The notes: a model not told the origin generated them from the sequence alone. A stretch of 45,793 nt of DNA from Candidatus Faecalibacterium gallistercoris (GCA_019116585.1 DXBJ01000020.1:1-45793), one strand, 5' to 3'; positions 23,980 to 33,914 are shown, counted from the stretch's first letter. Numbers and translations are program-made.

Positions 23980-24696
23980 ATGCCGCAGCATCCTGAAGAC
24001 TTTGCCAAGGGGCTTTCGGTGGGCATCATCATGGACGGCAACGGCCGCTGGGCCAAAAAGCGGGGCCTGCCCCGCACCGCCGGCCACAAAAAAGGGGCCG
24101 AGGTGTTCCAGCAGATCGCCGACTACTGCGACCAGCTGGGGCTGGCGTCGGTGTACTTCTATGCCTTTTCCACCGAGAACTGGAAGCGCCCCGCCGAAGA
24201 GGTGGGCGCCATCATGAAACTGCTGGGGGAGTACCTGGTCCGCGCCTTTGACTACAAAAGCCGCAACAACAAGATCGTCTTTCTGGGCGACCGCACCGCC
24301 CTGGAGCCCCGCTACCAGCAGCTGATGAACGAGATCGAAGAGGGCACCGCCGACCGCACCGGCATGGTGCTGAATGTAGCGGTGAACTACGGCGGCCGCC
24401 AGGAGATCGTCCGGGCGGCCCAGGCCCTGGCCCGCCAGGCCGCCGCCGGCCAACTGGACCCCGCCGCCATCGACGAGCAGATGCTGGCGGCCCATCTGTA
24501 CACCGCCGGCCAGAAGGACCCGGACCTGATTCTGCGCCCCAGCGGGGAAAAGCGGCTGTCCAACTTCATGCTCTGGCAGGCGGCCTACGCCGAGCTGGTG
24601 GAGATGGACGTCCTCTGGCCCGATTTTACCCCGGCCGACCTGGACGCCGCCATCGAGGAGTACAACCGGCGGTCCCGCCGGTTCGGCGGCATTTGA
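23980..24696 (+). CDS. uppS: Isoprenyl transferase (undecaprenyl diphosphate synthase) UppS
   Basis: A 238-residue cis-prenyltransferase that extends farnesyl diphosphate to the C55 carrier for cell-wall synthesis. Conserved: IIMDGNGRWAKKRGLPRTAG with the catalytic Asp at residue 19, GHKKGAEVFQ, YFYAFSTENWKRP, NVAVNYGGRQEI and the C-terminal DLILRPSGEKRLSNFMLWQ. The usual RTSGE is RPSGE here, a mild change. ATG 23980 has GGGAGGAA just upstream; the frame is open to 23911 but that covers the hairpin. Confidence 0.96.
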   Translation: MPQHPEDFAKGLSVGIIMDGNGRWAKKRGLPRTAGHKKGAEVFQQIADYCDQLGLASVYFYAFSTENWKRPAEEVGAIMKLLGEYLVRAFDYKSRNNKIVFLGDRTALEPRYQQLMNEIEEGTADRTGMVLNVAVNYGGRQEIVRAAQALARQAAAGQLDPAAIDEQMLAAHLYTAGQKDPDLILRPSGEKRLSNFMLWQAAYAELVEMDVLWPDFTPADLDAAIEEYNRRSRRFGGI

Positions 24697-24721
24697 GTTT
24701 TGCCACGTACAAGGAGAAACG

Positions 24722-25582
24722 ATGAAAACACGAGTGATTACAGCCGTTGTGGGCATTGCCGTCCTGGTGCTGGTCATGCTGACCTTCAACACCCTGCTTT
24801 TTAACCTGATCGTGGCGGCGGTGGCCCTGATCGGGATGCACGAAGTGTATGCCGCCCTCGGCTTTGACAAACGGGACTGGCTGCTGTACGCGGTCCAGGT
24901 GCCTTACACTTTGCTGGTCATGCTGTCCAGCTATCAGGTGGCGCGGCAGAGCGTGATGCCGGTGTCTTTTGCGCTGCTGCTGTTCTACTGCATCTACCTG
25001 GTGGTGCGCAACGGCAGCGTCAGCTATCAGAAGGTCAGCGGGCTGGTCTTTTTTTCCGGGATCATCCTGTTCTGCTTTTATTCCCTGATCCACCTCAAGA
25101 TCCTGCTGCCGGTGTCGGAATACAGCTACGACGCCATTTTCTTCATCCTGCTGGTGCTGTGCTTCGCCTGGGGCGGGGACACCTGCGCCTATTTTGCGGG
25201 CCGCGCCTTCGGCAGGCACAAACTGTGCCCCAAGGTCAGCCCCAAAAAGACGGTGGAAGGCGCGATCGGCGGGGTGCTGGGCACCATGCTATTCGGGGTG
25301 ATTATCACGGTGGCCTATTCCCTCATCGCAGACCGGACCGAAGCTTTTACCCAGAGCAACATCGGGGTGTCCATGTACCTCATCATCGCCCTGCTGGGGG
25401 TGGTGGCCGCAGTGCTGGGCATCTATGGCGACCTGTTTGCCAGCGTGGTCAAGCGCCAGTGCGGCATCAAGGATTACGGCACCATCTTCCCGGGGCACGG
25501 CGGCATTCTGGACCGCTTTGACAGCGTCATGTTCATCGCGCCCTTTGTCTCGATGGTCATCACCGCCGTGTTTTACAACTGA
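24722..25582 (+). CDS. cdsA: Phosphatidate cytidylyltransferase CdsA
   Basis: This 286-residue polytopic membrane enzyme forms CDP-diacylglycerol from CTP and phosphatidate, the precursor of phospholipids. About eight hydrophobic segments are visible. The signature at the C-terminus is complete: SVVKRQCGIKDYGTIFPGHG followed by GILDRFDSVMF. AYFAGRAFGRHKLCPKVSPK with KTVEGAIGGVLG is the second conserved block. CAAGGAGAAACG precedes the ATG, 25 bases after uppS. Confidence 0.97.
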   Translation: MKTRVITAVVGIAVLVLVMLTFNTLLFNLIVAAVALIGMHEVYAALGFDKRDWLLYAVQVPYTLLVMLSSYQVARQSVMPVSFALLLFYCIYLVVRNGSVSYQKVSGLVFFSGIILFCFYSLIHLKILLPVSEYSYDAIFFILLVLCFAWGGDTCAYFAGRAFGRHKLCPKVSPKKTVEGAIGGVLGTMLFGVIITVAYSLIADRTEAFTQSNIGVSMYLIIALLGVVAAVLGIYGDLFASVVKRQCGIKDYGTIFPGHGGILDRFDSVMFIAPFVSMVITAVFYN

Positions 25583-25600
25583 AAAGGAGGGGCTTGCCCT

Positions 25601-26752
25601 ATGGCAAAAAAGATCACTCTGCTGGGGTCCACCGGCTCCATCGGCACCCAGAGCCTGGATGTGATCCGGGCGGAGGGGTTCGAGGTGTTCGGCCTGTCGG
25701 CCCACCGTCAGGTGGACCTGCTGCTGCAGCAGATCGAAGCGTTCCATCCCCGGGCCGTCTGCGTCACCGACCCGGCGGCCGCCCAAAAGCTGGACGCCGC
25801 CCTGGCGGGCCGGGCGGGCGCGCCGGTGCTGCTGCGCGGCCCGGAGGGGCTGCGGCAGCTGGCCGCCATGGAGGGGGCCGACGTGGTCCTGAACAGCGTG
25901 GTGGGCATTGCCGGGCTGGGGGCGTCCCTGGCCGCCATCGAGAGCGGGCATGACCTGGCCCTGGCCAACAAGGAGAGCCTGGTCACCGGCGGGCACCTGG
26001 TGACCCAGGCGGTGGAGCAGCACGGGGTCAAGCTGCTGCCGGTGGACAGCGAGCACTCGGCGATCTTCCAGTGCCTGCAGGACGCCGAGAGCGCCCGCTC
26101 CCTGACCAAGATCCTGCTCACCGCCTCGGGCGGGCCCTTCTTTGGGATGAAGGCCGGCCAGCTCAAGGACAAAAAGAAGGAGGACGCCCTCCGCCACCCC
26201 AACTGGAACATGGGGGCCAAGATCACCATCGACAGCGCCACCCTGATGAACAAGGGTCTGGAGCTGATCGAAGCGGTGTGGCTGTTCGGCCTGCCGCCCG
26301 AAAAGATCCAGATCGTGGTCCAGCGCCAGAGCATCATCCACTCGGCGGTGCAGTTCAGCGACCATTCCATCCTGGCCCAGATGGGGGTGCCGGATATGCG
26401 CATCCCCATCCAGTACGCCCTGACCTGGCCCCGGCGGGGCGGCCCCGCGGCCCCCGAGCTGGACTTTGCCGCCCTCAAGGTGCTGACCTTCGACGTGGCC
26501 GACGAGGAGACGTTCCGCTGCCTGGCCGCCTGCAAAAAGGCCATTGCCAAAGGGGGCCTGGGGCCCTGCGCCGCCAACGGTGCCAACGAAGAGGCGGTCA
26601 AGCTCTTTTTGGAGGATAAGATCGGCTTTTTGGACATCGGGCGCCTGGTGGAGGCGGTGGTGGACAGCGACCGCTTCGGCGGCAGCTACACCCTGGCCGA
26701 CGTCTACGAGTGCGACCGGATGGCGCGGGCCTTTGTCCACGCGGCGCTCTGA
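25601..26752 (+). CDS. dxr: 1-deoxy-D-xylulose-5-phosphate reductoisomerase Dxr
   Basis: This 383-residue NADPH-dependent enzyme makes methylerythritol phosphate, the first committed MEP-pathway step. The dinucleotide start is KKITLLGSTGSIGTQSLDVI. Conserved blocks: LALANKESLVTGGHLV, LLPVDSEHSAIFQCLQ, ILLTASGGPFFG, HPNWNMGAKITIDSATLMNK and GLELIEAVWLFG. These hold the metal and substrate ligands (Asp, Glu, Ser, Asn, Lys). AAAAGGAGG stands 11 bases upstream. The pathway partner ispG lies two genes on. Confidence 0.97.
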   Translation: MAKKITLLGSTGSIGTQSLDVIRAEGFEVFGLSAHRQVDLLLQQIEAFHPRAVCVTDPAAAQKLDAALAGRAGAPVLLRGPEGLRQLAAMEGADVVLNSVVGIAGLGASLAAIESGHDLALANKESLVTGGHLVTQAVEQHGVKLLPVDSEHSAIFQCLQDAESARSLTKILLTASGGPFFGMKAGQLKDKKKEDALRHPNWNMGAKITIDSATLMNKGLELIEAVWLFGLPPEKIQIVVQRQSIIHSAVQFSDHSILAQMGVPDMRIPIQYALTWPRRGGPAAPELDFAALKVLTFDVADEETFRCLAACKKAIAKGGLGPCAANGANEEAVKLFLEDKIGFLDIGRLVEAVVDSDRFGGSYTLADVYECDRMARAFVHAAL

Positions 26753-26821
26753 GGGGCGCGCTCCGGCGCCTGACCCCATTTTGACCTTTGGAACCATGTT
26801 TGCTGCGTTCAAAGGAGGCTT

Positions 26822-27937
26822 ATGACGATACTGCTAACCATTCTGGCGTCGCTTCTGGTGTTCGGCGCGGTGATCGCCGTGCATGAGTTCGGGCACTTTG
26901 CAGCGGCCAAACTTTCGGGCATCCAGGTGAACGAATTTGCCATCGGGATGGGCCCCGCCCTGTGGAAAAAGATCGCCGGGGGCACCCAATACACCCTGCG
27001 GCTGCTGCCGGTGGGGGGCTATGTGGCCATGGAAGGCGAGGGCAGCCCCGAATCCAACCAGGCCGAGCGCGCCCGGGACGGCCAGCCGGAGGAGGAGACG
27101 GAAAACCCCATCCCGCCCGACCAGCGCACCGGCATCCCCTTCCCGGAGGCGGCGATCTGGAAGCGGGCCATTGTCATGGCCGCCGGCCCCCTGATGAATT
27201 TTGTGCTGGGCTTTGTGGTGCTGGTGGGGCTGATCGCCTTCCGGCCCGAACCCATTGCCAGCCGGGTCATCTATGAGGTGGAGGAGGGGGCCCTCTGCGG
27301 CCAGACCGGCCTGGAGGCCGGGGACGAGATCGTGGCCATCAACGGCCGGCGGTGCTTTGTGGCCAACGACATCCTCTACGAGCTGGCCCGTACCCGGGAC
27401 ACCCAGGCCGACTTCACCGTCCGCCGGGACGGGCGGCTGCTGGAGCTGCCCGGCGTCCGCTTCGACACCTACACCGGCGAGGACGGCGGCACCCGGATGA
27501 ACATCGGCTTTACCGTCTACGCCCTGGCCCGGACCCCCCTCAACGTCCTGAAAGAGAGCGTGAACAGCGAGCTGTACTATAGCCGGATCATCTTCACCTC
27601 TCTGATCGACCTGCTGCAGGGCCGGGAGAGCATCAACAACCTGTCGGGCCCGGTGGGCATCGTCTCGGCCATCAGCCAGGCCGCCAGCTACGGCCTGACC
27701 GACGTGGTGGAGATGCTGGTGCTGATCACCGTCAACCTGGGGGTGTTCAACCTGCTGCCCATCCCGGCGCTGGACGGCGGGCGGCTGGTGTTCCTGGGGG
27801 TGGAGGCGGTGATCCGCCGGCCGGTGTCCGAGCGCCTGCAGGAAAATCTGACCCTGGCGACCTTCATCCTGCTGTTCGGGCTGATGATCTTCGCCACGTA
27901 CAACGATGTGATCCGCCTGTTTACGGGCGGTTTGTGA
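26822..27937 (+). CDS. rseP: RseP-like site-2 zinc metalloprotease
   Basis: A 371-residue intramembrane protease of family M50. The zinc-binding HEFGH is at residues 21-25 in the first transmembrane helix. A central PDZ domain (about residues 150-235) contains GLEAGDEIVAINGRR. The second catalytic motif NLLPIPALDGGRLVF lies near the C-terminus with two further helices. An acidic, Pro-rich insert (QPEEETENPIPPDQR) sits between the first helix and the second. It is expected to cleave anti-sigma factors or signal-peptide remnants. AAAGGAGG precedes ATG 26822. Confidence 0.94.
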   Translation: MTILLTILASLLVFGAVIAVHEFGHFAAAKLSGIQVNEFAIGMGPALWKKIAGGTQYTLRLLPVGGYVAMEGEGSPESNQAERARDGQPEEETENPIPPDQRTGIPFPEAAIWKRAIVMAAGPLMNFVLGFVVLVGLIAFRPEPIASRVIYEVEEGALCGQTGLEAGDEIVAINGRRCFVANDILYELARTRDTQADFTVRRDGRLLELPGVRFDTYTGEDGGTRMNIGFTVYALARTPLNVLKESVNSELYYSRIIFTSLIDLLQGRESINNLSGPVGIVSAISQAASYGLTDVVEMLVLITVNLGVFNLLPIPALDGGRLVFLGVEAVIRRPVSERLQENLTLATFILLFGLMIFATYNDVIRLFTGGL

Positions 27938-27982
27938 CCGGGCGGCTGAGGCCCATGGCCCGCCCCCTACGGAGGTATCCCC

Positions 27983-29029
27983 ATGCGCGTGCGCAAGCGT
28001 GAAGTAAAGATCGGCAATGTCACCATCGGCGGGGCCAACCCCATCGCGGTGCAGACCATGCTCAACGTCCCGGTGGAGGACATCCAGGGCAATGTGGAGC
28101 AGGCCAGGCGGTGCGCGGCCGCCGGCTGCCAGATCCTGCGTGTGACCTGCCCCACCCCCGCCGACGCCGCCTGCATCGAGGCGGTCAAGAAGGCGGTGGA
28201 TATACCCATTGTAGCGGACATCCATTTTGATTACCGTGCGGCATTGGCCTGCGCGGCGGTCGGGGTGGACAAGATCCGGATCAACCCCGGCAACATCGGC
28301 AGCGACGACCGCGTCAAGGAAGTGGTGCGGGCCTGCCGGGCGGGGGGCATCCCCATCCGCATCGGGGTCAACGGCGGCAGCCTGGAAAAGCACATCCTGG
28401 CAAAGTACGGCGCGCCGGTGCCCGAGGCCATGGTGGAAAGCGCCCTCTACCACGTCCGCCTGCTGGAAAAGTTTGACTTTGACGACATCGTCATCTCCAT
28501 CAAGAGCTCCAACGTGCCCCGGATGATGGAGGCCTACCGCCAGCTGTCGGCGGTCACCGACTACCCCCTCCATGTGGGGGTCACCGAGGCGGGCACCTAC
28601 CAGATGGGCCTGCTTAAGTCGGGCATGGGCATCGGCGGGCTGCTGCTGGAGGGCATCGGGGACACCATCCGGGTGTCCCTGGCCGCCGACCCCGAAAAGG
28701 AAGTGGAGGCCGGCTTCAACATCTTGCGGGCGGTGGGCTTCCCGGTGGCGGGGCCCGAGGTCATCACCTGCCCCACCTGCGGCCGCACCCAGTACCCCTG
28801 CACCGAGATCGCCAACGAGGTGGAGCGCCGGCTGCAGGGCTATCCCAAATCCATCAAGGTGGCGGTGATGGGCTGCGTGGTCAACGGCCCCGGCGAGGCC
28901 CGGGAGGCCGACATCGGCATCGCCGGCGGCAAAGGGGAGGCCGTCCTCTTTGTCCACGGGCAGCCGGTGCGCAAGCTGACCGGCGACAACATCCTGGACC
29001 AGTTCATGGAGGAGATCTACAAACTATGA
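27983..29029 (+). CDS. ispG: 4-hydroxy-3-methylbut-2-en-1-yl diphosphate synthase IspG
   Basis: This 348-residue [4Fe-4S] enzyme acts in the last part of the MEP pathway, converting MEcPP to HMBPP. The TIM-barrel part shows NPIAVQTMLNVPVEDI, ILRVTCPTPADA, IPIVADIHFDYRAALAC and IRINPGNIGSDDRV. The C-terminal domain holds the cluster cysteines in CPTCGRTQYPC (about residue 263) and in MGCVVNGPGEAREADIGIAG (about residue 296). Length fits the short bacterial form. The stop overlaps the start of the next gene by four bases. Confidence 0.97.
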   Translation: MRVRKREVKIGNVTIGGANPIAVQTMLNVPVEDIQGNVEQARRCAAAGCQILRVTCPTPADAACIEAVKKAVDIPIVADIHFDYRAALACAAVGVDKIRINPGNIGSDDRVKEVVRACRAGGIPIRIGVNGGSLEKHILAKYGAPVPEAMVESALYHVRLLEKFDFDDIVISIKSSNVPRMMEAYRQLSAVTDYPLHVGVTEAGTYQMGLLKSGMGIGGLLLEGIGDTIRVSLAADPEKEVEAGFNILRAVGFPVAGPEVITCPTCGRTQYPCTEIANEVERRLQGYPKSIKVAVMGCVVNGPGEAREADIGIAGGKGEAVLFVHGQPVRKLTGDNILDQFMEEIYKL

Positions 29030-29535
29030 TACAGCACACCATCCGGCAGGCGACCCAGGCGGACCTGGACTGCCTGCTGCCCCTGTACCGGGCGGCGGCG
29101 GCCCGGCCCGACTGCCCCTGGGATGAAACATACCCCGACGCAGCCACCCTGCAGGCGGACCTGGCAGAGGGCCGGCTGTTCTGCGCCAAAGACCCGGAGG
29201 GCCGGGTGATGGGGGCCTACGCCCTCACCTTTCACGACGAGGGCACCGAAGCTCTGACCTTCTGGGACCGCCGTCTGGAACCCGCCGGGGAAGTGGTGCG
29301 GCTGCTGGTGGCCGCATCCTGTGAAAACCAGGGGCTGGGCGGCCGGCTGCTGGCCGACGCCGTGGCCCGCCTGGCCCGTATGGGCTGCCGGAGCTGCCGC
29401 ATCCTGGTGGCCCACGATAACCACCGGGCCCTGCGGGCCTATGCCGGGCAGGGCTTTGCCCGGGTGGGCAGCGCCCGCCTCTACGACACAGACTTTGACT
29501 GCTTTGAAAAAGCGCTGGAAGGAGAAGCGATTTGA
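29026..29535 (+). CDS. GNAT-family N-acetyltransferase between ispG and polC
   Basis: A 169-residue GNAT protein. The start IRQATQADLDCLLPLYRAAA and the acetyl-CoA loop VRLLVAASCENQGLGGRLLA define the fold. ILVAHDNHRALRAYAGQGF gives the C-terminal part. The segment DCPWDETYP is typical of a subgroup of amino-acid or small-molecule acetyltransferases; the substrate is unknown. It is inserted in the housekeeping cluster with ATGA and TTGA overlaps on both sides, so it is translated with its neighbours. Confidence 0.87.
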   Translation: MIQHTIRQATQADLDCLLPLYRAAAARPDCPWDETYPDAATLQADLAEGRLFCAKDPEGRVMGAYALTFHDEGTEALTFWDRRLEPAGEVVRLLVAASCENQGLGGRLLADAVARLARMGCRSCRILVAHDNHRALRAYAGQGFARVGSARLYDTDFDCFEKALEGEAI

Positions 29536-32500
29536 AACCACTGGTATCCCAGCTGTGGCCCCAGTTCATGGCCGACCCGGACTTTGCCGCCTGTTTCGGC
29601 AGGGTGATCGTCGAGCATGCCCTGATGCTGCGGGCAGAACAGAGGGTGATCTTTACCTTGCAGAGCGCCGCGCCGCTGGACAAGAGCCTGTGTGCGCGGC
29701 TTTTGGCGTCTTTGCAGCCCGATTATGAGGGCTACCAGCTCTCCATTGAGAACCACTACCCTTACGCCGCCCTGGACGAGGCCGCCCTGCTGGGCATCTT
29801 TGAGGAGATGAAAGGGGAGGGCGTGCCCATCAACGGCTTTCTGGACCGGTGCACCCTGGCCATCGAGGGCAGCCGGATCACGGTGGGGGCCCGCAACGGC
29901 ACCGGCTTTTTGCGGGACCTGCAGTTTGAAAGGCTGCTGGCCGACCGCATCGAGGCCCACACCGGGGAGCGCCCCGAGGTGCGGCTGGTGTCGGCCGCCG
30001 GCGAGGCCGAGCGCCGGGAGCTGGAAAAGAAGCTGGAAGAAAAAGCCGCCCCGCCGGTGGTGCAGTTCGAGGCCAGGCGCACCGCGCCTGCCCTGCAGGT
30101 GGAGGGCCTGGACCTGACCGACAAGCCGGTCCAGATCTTCCACGGCAAGATGTTCAAGCCCAAGGACCTGACCCCCCTCAAAGACCTGGGGGGCGAGGGC
30201 GGCAAGTGCGTGATCTGGGGCGACGTCTTTGCCACCGAGGTCAAGGGCAGTTTCCGCAAGATCTATTCCGTCTCCCTCACCGACTACACCGGCTCCATCA
30301 ACCTGAAGATCCGCGCCCAGGAAGGGGAGGACTGCTCCAAGTGGGAGGGGCTGAAAAACGGCGCCACCCTTCTGGTGCGGGGCGACTGCGCCTACGACAA
30401 ATACGAGCACGACTACATCGTCTACCCCTACGACGTCCTGATCGTGGAGCGCCGCCGCCGGGAGGACCATGCGCCCGAAAAGCGGGTGGAACTGCACCTG
30501 CACACCAAGCTGTCGGCCCTGGACGGCTTCTGCGACCCGGGCGGCATCGTCCGGCTGGCCCACAAGATGGGCCACCCGGCCATCGCCATCACCGACCACG
30601 GGGTCTGCCAGGGGTACCCCGAGGCCATGCTGGCCGCCGACGACATCCACAAGAAGGACCCCGCCTTCAAGCTGATCTACGGCTGCGAGGCCTACTTTGT
30701 GGACGACATGGTCCCCTGTGTGTACGGCGTCCAGGAGCAGCCCCTGGAAGGGGAATTCTGCGTTTTTGACACTGAGACCACCGGCCTGGACCCCGGCTGC
30801 GAGTACCTGACCGAGATCGGCGCGGTGCTGGTGCGCAACGGCCAGGTGGTGGAGGAGTTCGACACCTTTGTCCGGCCTCCCAAACCCATCACCCCCAAGA
30901 TCACCGAGCTGACCGGCATCACCAACGAGATGGTGGCCGCCGCCCCTCAGGAAGGGGAGGCCCTGCAGGCGTTTCTGGACTTTGCGGGGGGGCGGGTGCT
31001 GGTGGCCCACAACGCCAACGGCTTCGACATCCGCTTTCTGCGGGCGGCCGCCAAACGCTGCGGCATCAAGTTCGAGCCCACCTACATCGACACCCTGACC
31101 ATGGCCCAGACCATGTACCCCGGGCTGCACAACTACAAGCAGGGCACCATCAACAAGCACCTGGAGCTGCCCCCCTACGAGGCCCACCGGGCCTGCGAGG
31201 ACGCCGGCGCCCTGGGGCGGATCTTCTGCGTCATGCTCCGCGACCTGGAGGAAAAGCAGATCACCCACATCGGGGGCATCAACACCGGATTGGGCGGCAA
31301 CCGGGAGGTGCTGCGCAAAAAGTATTACCACATCATCCTGCTGGTCAAGAACCAGGCAGGGCTGAAAAACCTGTACAAGATCGTCAGCAGGGCCCATCTG
31401 GATTACTTTTTCAAAAAGCCGCGGGTGCCCCGCAGCCTGCTGAACCAGTACCGGGAAGGGCTGATCGTCACCTCGGCCTGCGAAGCCGGCGAGCTGTACC
31501 GGGCCGTGGTGGAGGGCCGCCCCTACGAGGAGCTGAAAAAGATCGCCGCCTACTACGATCTGCTGGAGGTCCAGCCCCTGGGCAACAACGAGTATATGGT
31601 CCGGGAAGGCCGGGTGGACAGCATCGAGCGGGTCAAGGACTTCAACCGGACCATCATCCAGCTGGGCGAAGACCTGCACAAGCCGGTGATCGCCACCGGC
31701 GACGTCCATTTTCAGGAGCCGGAGGACGCGATCTACCGCTCGGTGATGCAGGCGGCCGGCGGCTACAAGGACGCCGACCACCAGCCGCCCCTCTACTACC
31801 GCACCACCGAGGACATGCTGGCCCAGTTCGACTATCTGCCCCCCGAAAAGGCGCGGGAGATCGTCGTCACCAACCCCAACAAGGTGGCCGCCATGATCGA
31901 CAACAACGTCCGGGCCATCCCCCGGGGCACCTACCCCCCCAGCATCGAAGGGGCGGAGCAGCAGCTGCGGGACGCCACCTGGAAGCGCGCCAAGGAGGAC
32001 TATGGCGACCCCCTGCCCGACCTGGTGCGGGAGCGTCTGCAAAAAGAGTTGGACTCCATCTGCGGCCATGGGTACGCGGTGCTGTACGTCATCGCGGTCA
32101 AGCTGGTGGCCTTTTCCAACGCGGGGGGCTACCAGGTGGGCAGCCGCGGTTCGGTGGGCTCGTCGGCGGTGGCACACTTCTCGGGCATCTCGGAGGTGAA
32201 CAGCCTGCCCCCCCACTACCGCTGTCCCCAGTGCAAGCACAGCGAATTTATTACCGACGGCAGCGTGGAGGACGGCTTCGACCTGCCGGACAAAAAATGC
32301 CCCGTCTGCGGCACCCCCATGCTGGTGGACGGCCACGACATCCCCTTCGAGACCTTCCTGGGCTTTTACGGCGACAAGGAGCCGGACATCGACCTGAACT
32401 TCTCGGGGGAATACCAGAGCAACGTCCACCGCTACACCGAAGAGCTGTTCGGTAAAGAGAACGTCTTTAAGGCGGGCACCGTCTCGGGCATCCAGGACAA

Positions 32501-33821
32501 GACCGCCTACGGCTACGTCAAGCGCTATCTGGAAGAGCGGGGCAAGACGGTCAACCACGCCGAGGAGAACCGGCTGACCCTGGGCTGCACCGGCGTCAAA
32601 CGGACCACCGGCCAGCACCCCGGCGGCATGGTGGTGGTGCCCGACACCAGCGAGATCTACGATTTCTGCCCCATCCAGCACCCCGCCGACGACGTGGCCG
32701 GCGGCCTGCTGACCACCCACTTTGAATTCAAATACCTCCACGACACCCTGCTCAAGCTGGACGAGCTGGGCCACGATATGCCCACCTTCTACAAATACTT
32801 TGAGGAGTACACCGGCATCCCCGTGGACAGCATCCCCATGAACGACCCCAAGGTCTACAGCCTGCTGACCAGCCCGGCCGAGCTGGGGGTGACCCCCGAG
32901 CAGATCGACAGCCAGACCGGCACCTTCGGCATCCCCGAAATGGGCACCAACTTTGTCCGCCAGATGCTGGTGGAGGCCCGGCCCAAGAACTTCTCGGAGC
33001 TGATCCAGATCTCGGGCCTGTCCCACGGCACCGACGTGTGGACCAACAACGCCGACGAGCTGATCCGCAGCGGCACCTGCACCATCGCGGAGGTGATCGG
33101 CTGCCGCGACAGCATCATGCTCTACCTGATCCGCAAGGGGCTGGAGCCCAAGATGGCCTTCGACATCATGGAGGCGGTCCGCAAGGGCAAGGTGGCCAAG
33201 GGCGGCTTCCAGCCCGGCTGGGAGGAAGCCATGCGGGAGCACGACGTGCCCGACTGGTACATCGAGTCCTGCCGCAAGATCAAGTATATGTTCCCCAAGG
33301 CCCACGCGGTGGCCTACCTGATGAGCGCCATCCGGCTGATGTGGTACAAACTTTATTACCCGCAGGCATTTTATGCGGTGTATTTTACAGTCCGTGGAGA
33401 CGACATCGACTACGAAGCCGCCGTGGGCGGCCCCGATGTGGCCCGCGCCCACATGAACGAGGTGGCCCGCCGCCTGAAAGAGGAAAAGAACGCCAAGGAC
33501 GAGGACCTGCTGGTCTCCCTGCAGCTGGTGAACGAGATGCTGGTGCGCGGCTACCAGTTCCTGCCCATCCAGCTGGGCAAGAGCCGCGGCGTGAAGTATG
33601 TGCTGGAGGACGGCAAGGTCCGCCTGCCCTTCGCGGCCCTCAAGGGCCTGGGCGAGAGCGCGGCGCTGGCGCTGGAAAACGTGACCATCCACGGGGAGGA
33701 ATACCTCTCGGTGGAGGAGCTGCAGCAGGCTGCCGGCGTCTCGAGCGCGGTAGTCGACCGGCTGCGCCAGGTGGGCGCCCTGGGCGATTTGCCCGAGAGC
33801 AGCCAGGTATCCTTCTTCTGA
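29532..33821 (+). CDS. polC: DNA polymerase III alpha subunit PolC (Gram-positive type)
   Basis: This 1429-residue replicative polymerase carries its own proofreading. Order: N-terminal domain and OB fold (about 200-300), PHP part 1 beginning VELHLHTKLSALDG (about 316), DnaQ-type 3'-5' exonuclease with FDTETTGLDPGC (about 410) and AHRACEDAGALG, and PHP part 2. The zinc-binding segment CPQC...CPVC lies at 896-930, followed by the palm with PDIDLNFSGEYQ (about 951) and QHPGGMVVVP. The gene starts at TTG 29532, supported by AAGGAG seven bases upstream; the TTG overlaps the preceding stop. It is the last gene of the cluster and ends before a strong terminator. Confidence 0.97.
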   Translation: MKPLVSQLWPQFMADPDFAACFGRVIVEHALMLRAEQRVIFTLQSAAPLDKSLCARLLASLQPDYEGYQLSIENHYPYAALDEAALLGIFEEMKGEGVPINGFLDRCTLAIEGSRITVGARNGTGFLRDLQFERLLADRIEAHTGERPEVRLVSAAGEAERRELEKKLEEKAAPPVVQFEARRTAPALQVEGLDLTDKPVQIFHGKMFKPKDLTPLKDLGGEGGKCVIWGDVFATEVKGSFRKIYSVSLTDYTGSINLKIRAQEGEDCSKWEGLKNGATLLVRGDCAYDKYEHDYIVYPYDVLIVERRRREDHAPEKRVELHLHTKLSALDGFCDPGGIVRLAHKMGHPAIAITDHGVCQGYPEAMLAADDIHKKDPAFKLIYGCEAYFVDDMVPCVYGVQEQPLEGEFCVFDTETTGLDPGCEYLTEIGAVLVRNGQVVEEFDTFVRPPKPITPKITELTGITNEMVAAAPQEGEALQAFLDFAGGRVLVAHNANGFDIRFLRAAAKRCGIKFEPTYIDTLTMAQTMYPGLHNYKQGTINKHLELPPYEAHRACEDAGALGRIFCVMLRDLEEKQITHIGGINTGLGGNREVLRKKYYHIILLVKNQAGLKNLYKIVSRAHLDYFFKKPRVPRSLLNQYREGLIVTSACEAGELYRAVVEGRPYEELKKIAAYYDLLEVQPLGNNEYMVREGRVDSIERVKDFNRTIIQLGEDLHKPVIATGDVHFQEPEDAIYRSVMQAAGGYKDADHQPPLYYRTTEDMLAQFDYLPPEKAREIVVTNPNKVAAMIDNNVRAIPRGTYPPSIEGAEQQLRDATWKRAKEDYGDPLPDLVRERLQKELDSICGHGYAVLYVIAVKLVAFSNAGGYQVGSRGSVGSSAVAHFSGISEVNSLPPHYRCPQCKHSEFITDGSVEDGFDLPDKKCPVCGTPMLVDGHDIPFETFLGFYGDKEPDIDLNFSGEYQSNVHRYTEELFGKENVFKAGTVSGIQDKTAYGYVKRYLEERGKTVNHAEENRLTLGCTGVKRTTGQHPGGMVVVPDTSEIYDFCPIQHPADDVAGGLLTTHFEFKYLHDTLLKLDELGHDMPTFYKYFEEYTGIPVDSIPMNDPKVYSLLTSPAELGVTPEQIDSQTGTFGIPEMGTNFVRQMLVEARPKNFSELIQISGLSHGTDVWTNNADELIRSGTCTIAEVIGCRDSIMLYLIRKGLEPKMAFDIMEAVRKGKVAKGGFQPGWEEAMREHDVPDWYIESCRKIKYMFPKAHAVAYLMSAIRLMWYKLYYPQAFYAVYFTVRGDDIDYEAAVGGPDVARAHMNEVARRLKEEKNAKDEDLLVSLQLVNEMLVRGYQFLPIQLGKSRGVKYVLEDGKVRLPFAALKGLGESAALALENVTIHGEEYLSVEELQQAAGVSSAVVDRLRQVGALGDLPESSQVSFF

Positions 33822-33840
33822 GCGCCCGGACCATCAAAGC

Positions 33841-33886
33841 AAAAACCTGCCCCCTCGGCTCTGTTTAGCCGAGGGGGCAGGTTTTT
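33841..33886. terminator. Strong bidirectional terminator after polC and ktrA
   Basis: Perfect 20-bp stem: the left arm at 33841-33860 (AAAAACCTGCCCCCTCGGCT) pairs with 33867-33886, loop CTGTTT. T-tracts are present on both strands. It serves polC (+) and ktrA (-), which converge here. Confidence 0.95.
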
Positions 33887-33914
33887 GATGTAGTTTTATT
33901 TGTTTTATTTGGGT

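Noticed and set aside
29481..33692. Open frame of about 1400 codons antisense to polC
   Set aside because: Shadow of polC: same frame relation and composition as other antisense frames here, no domain pattern.
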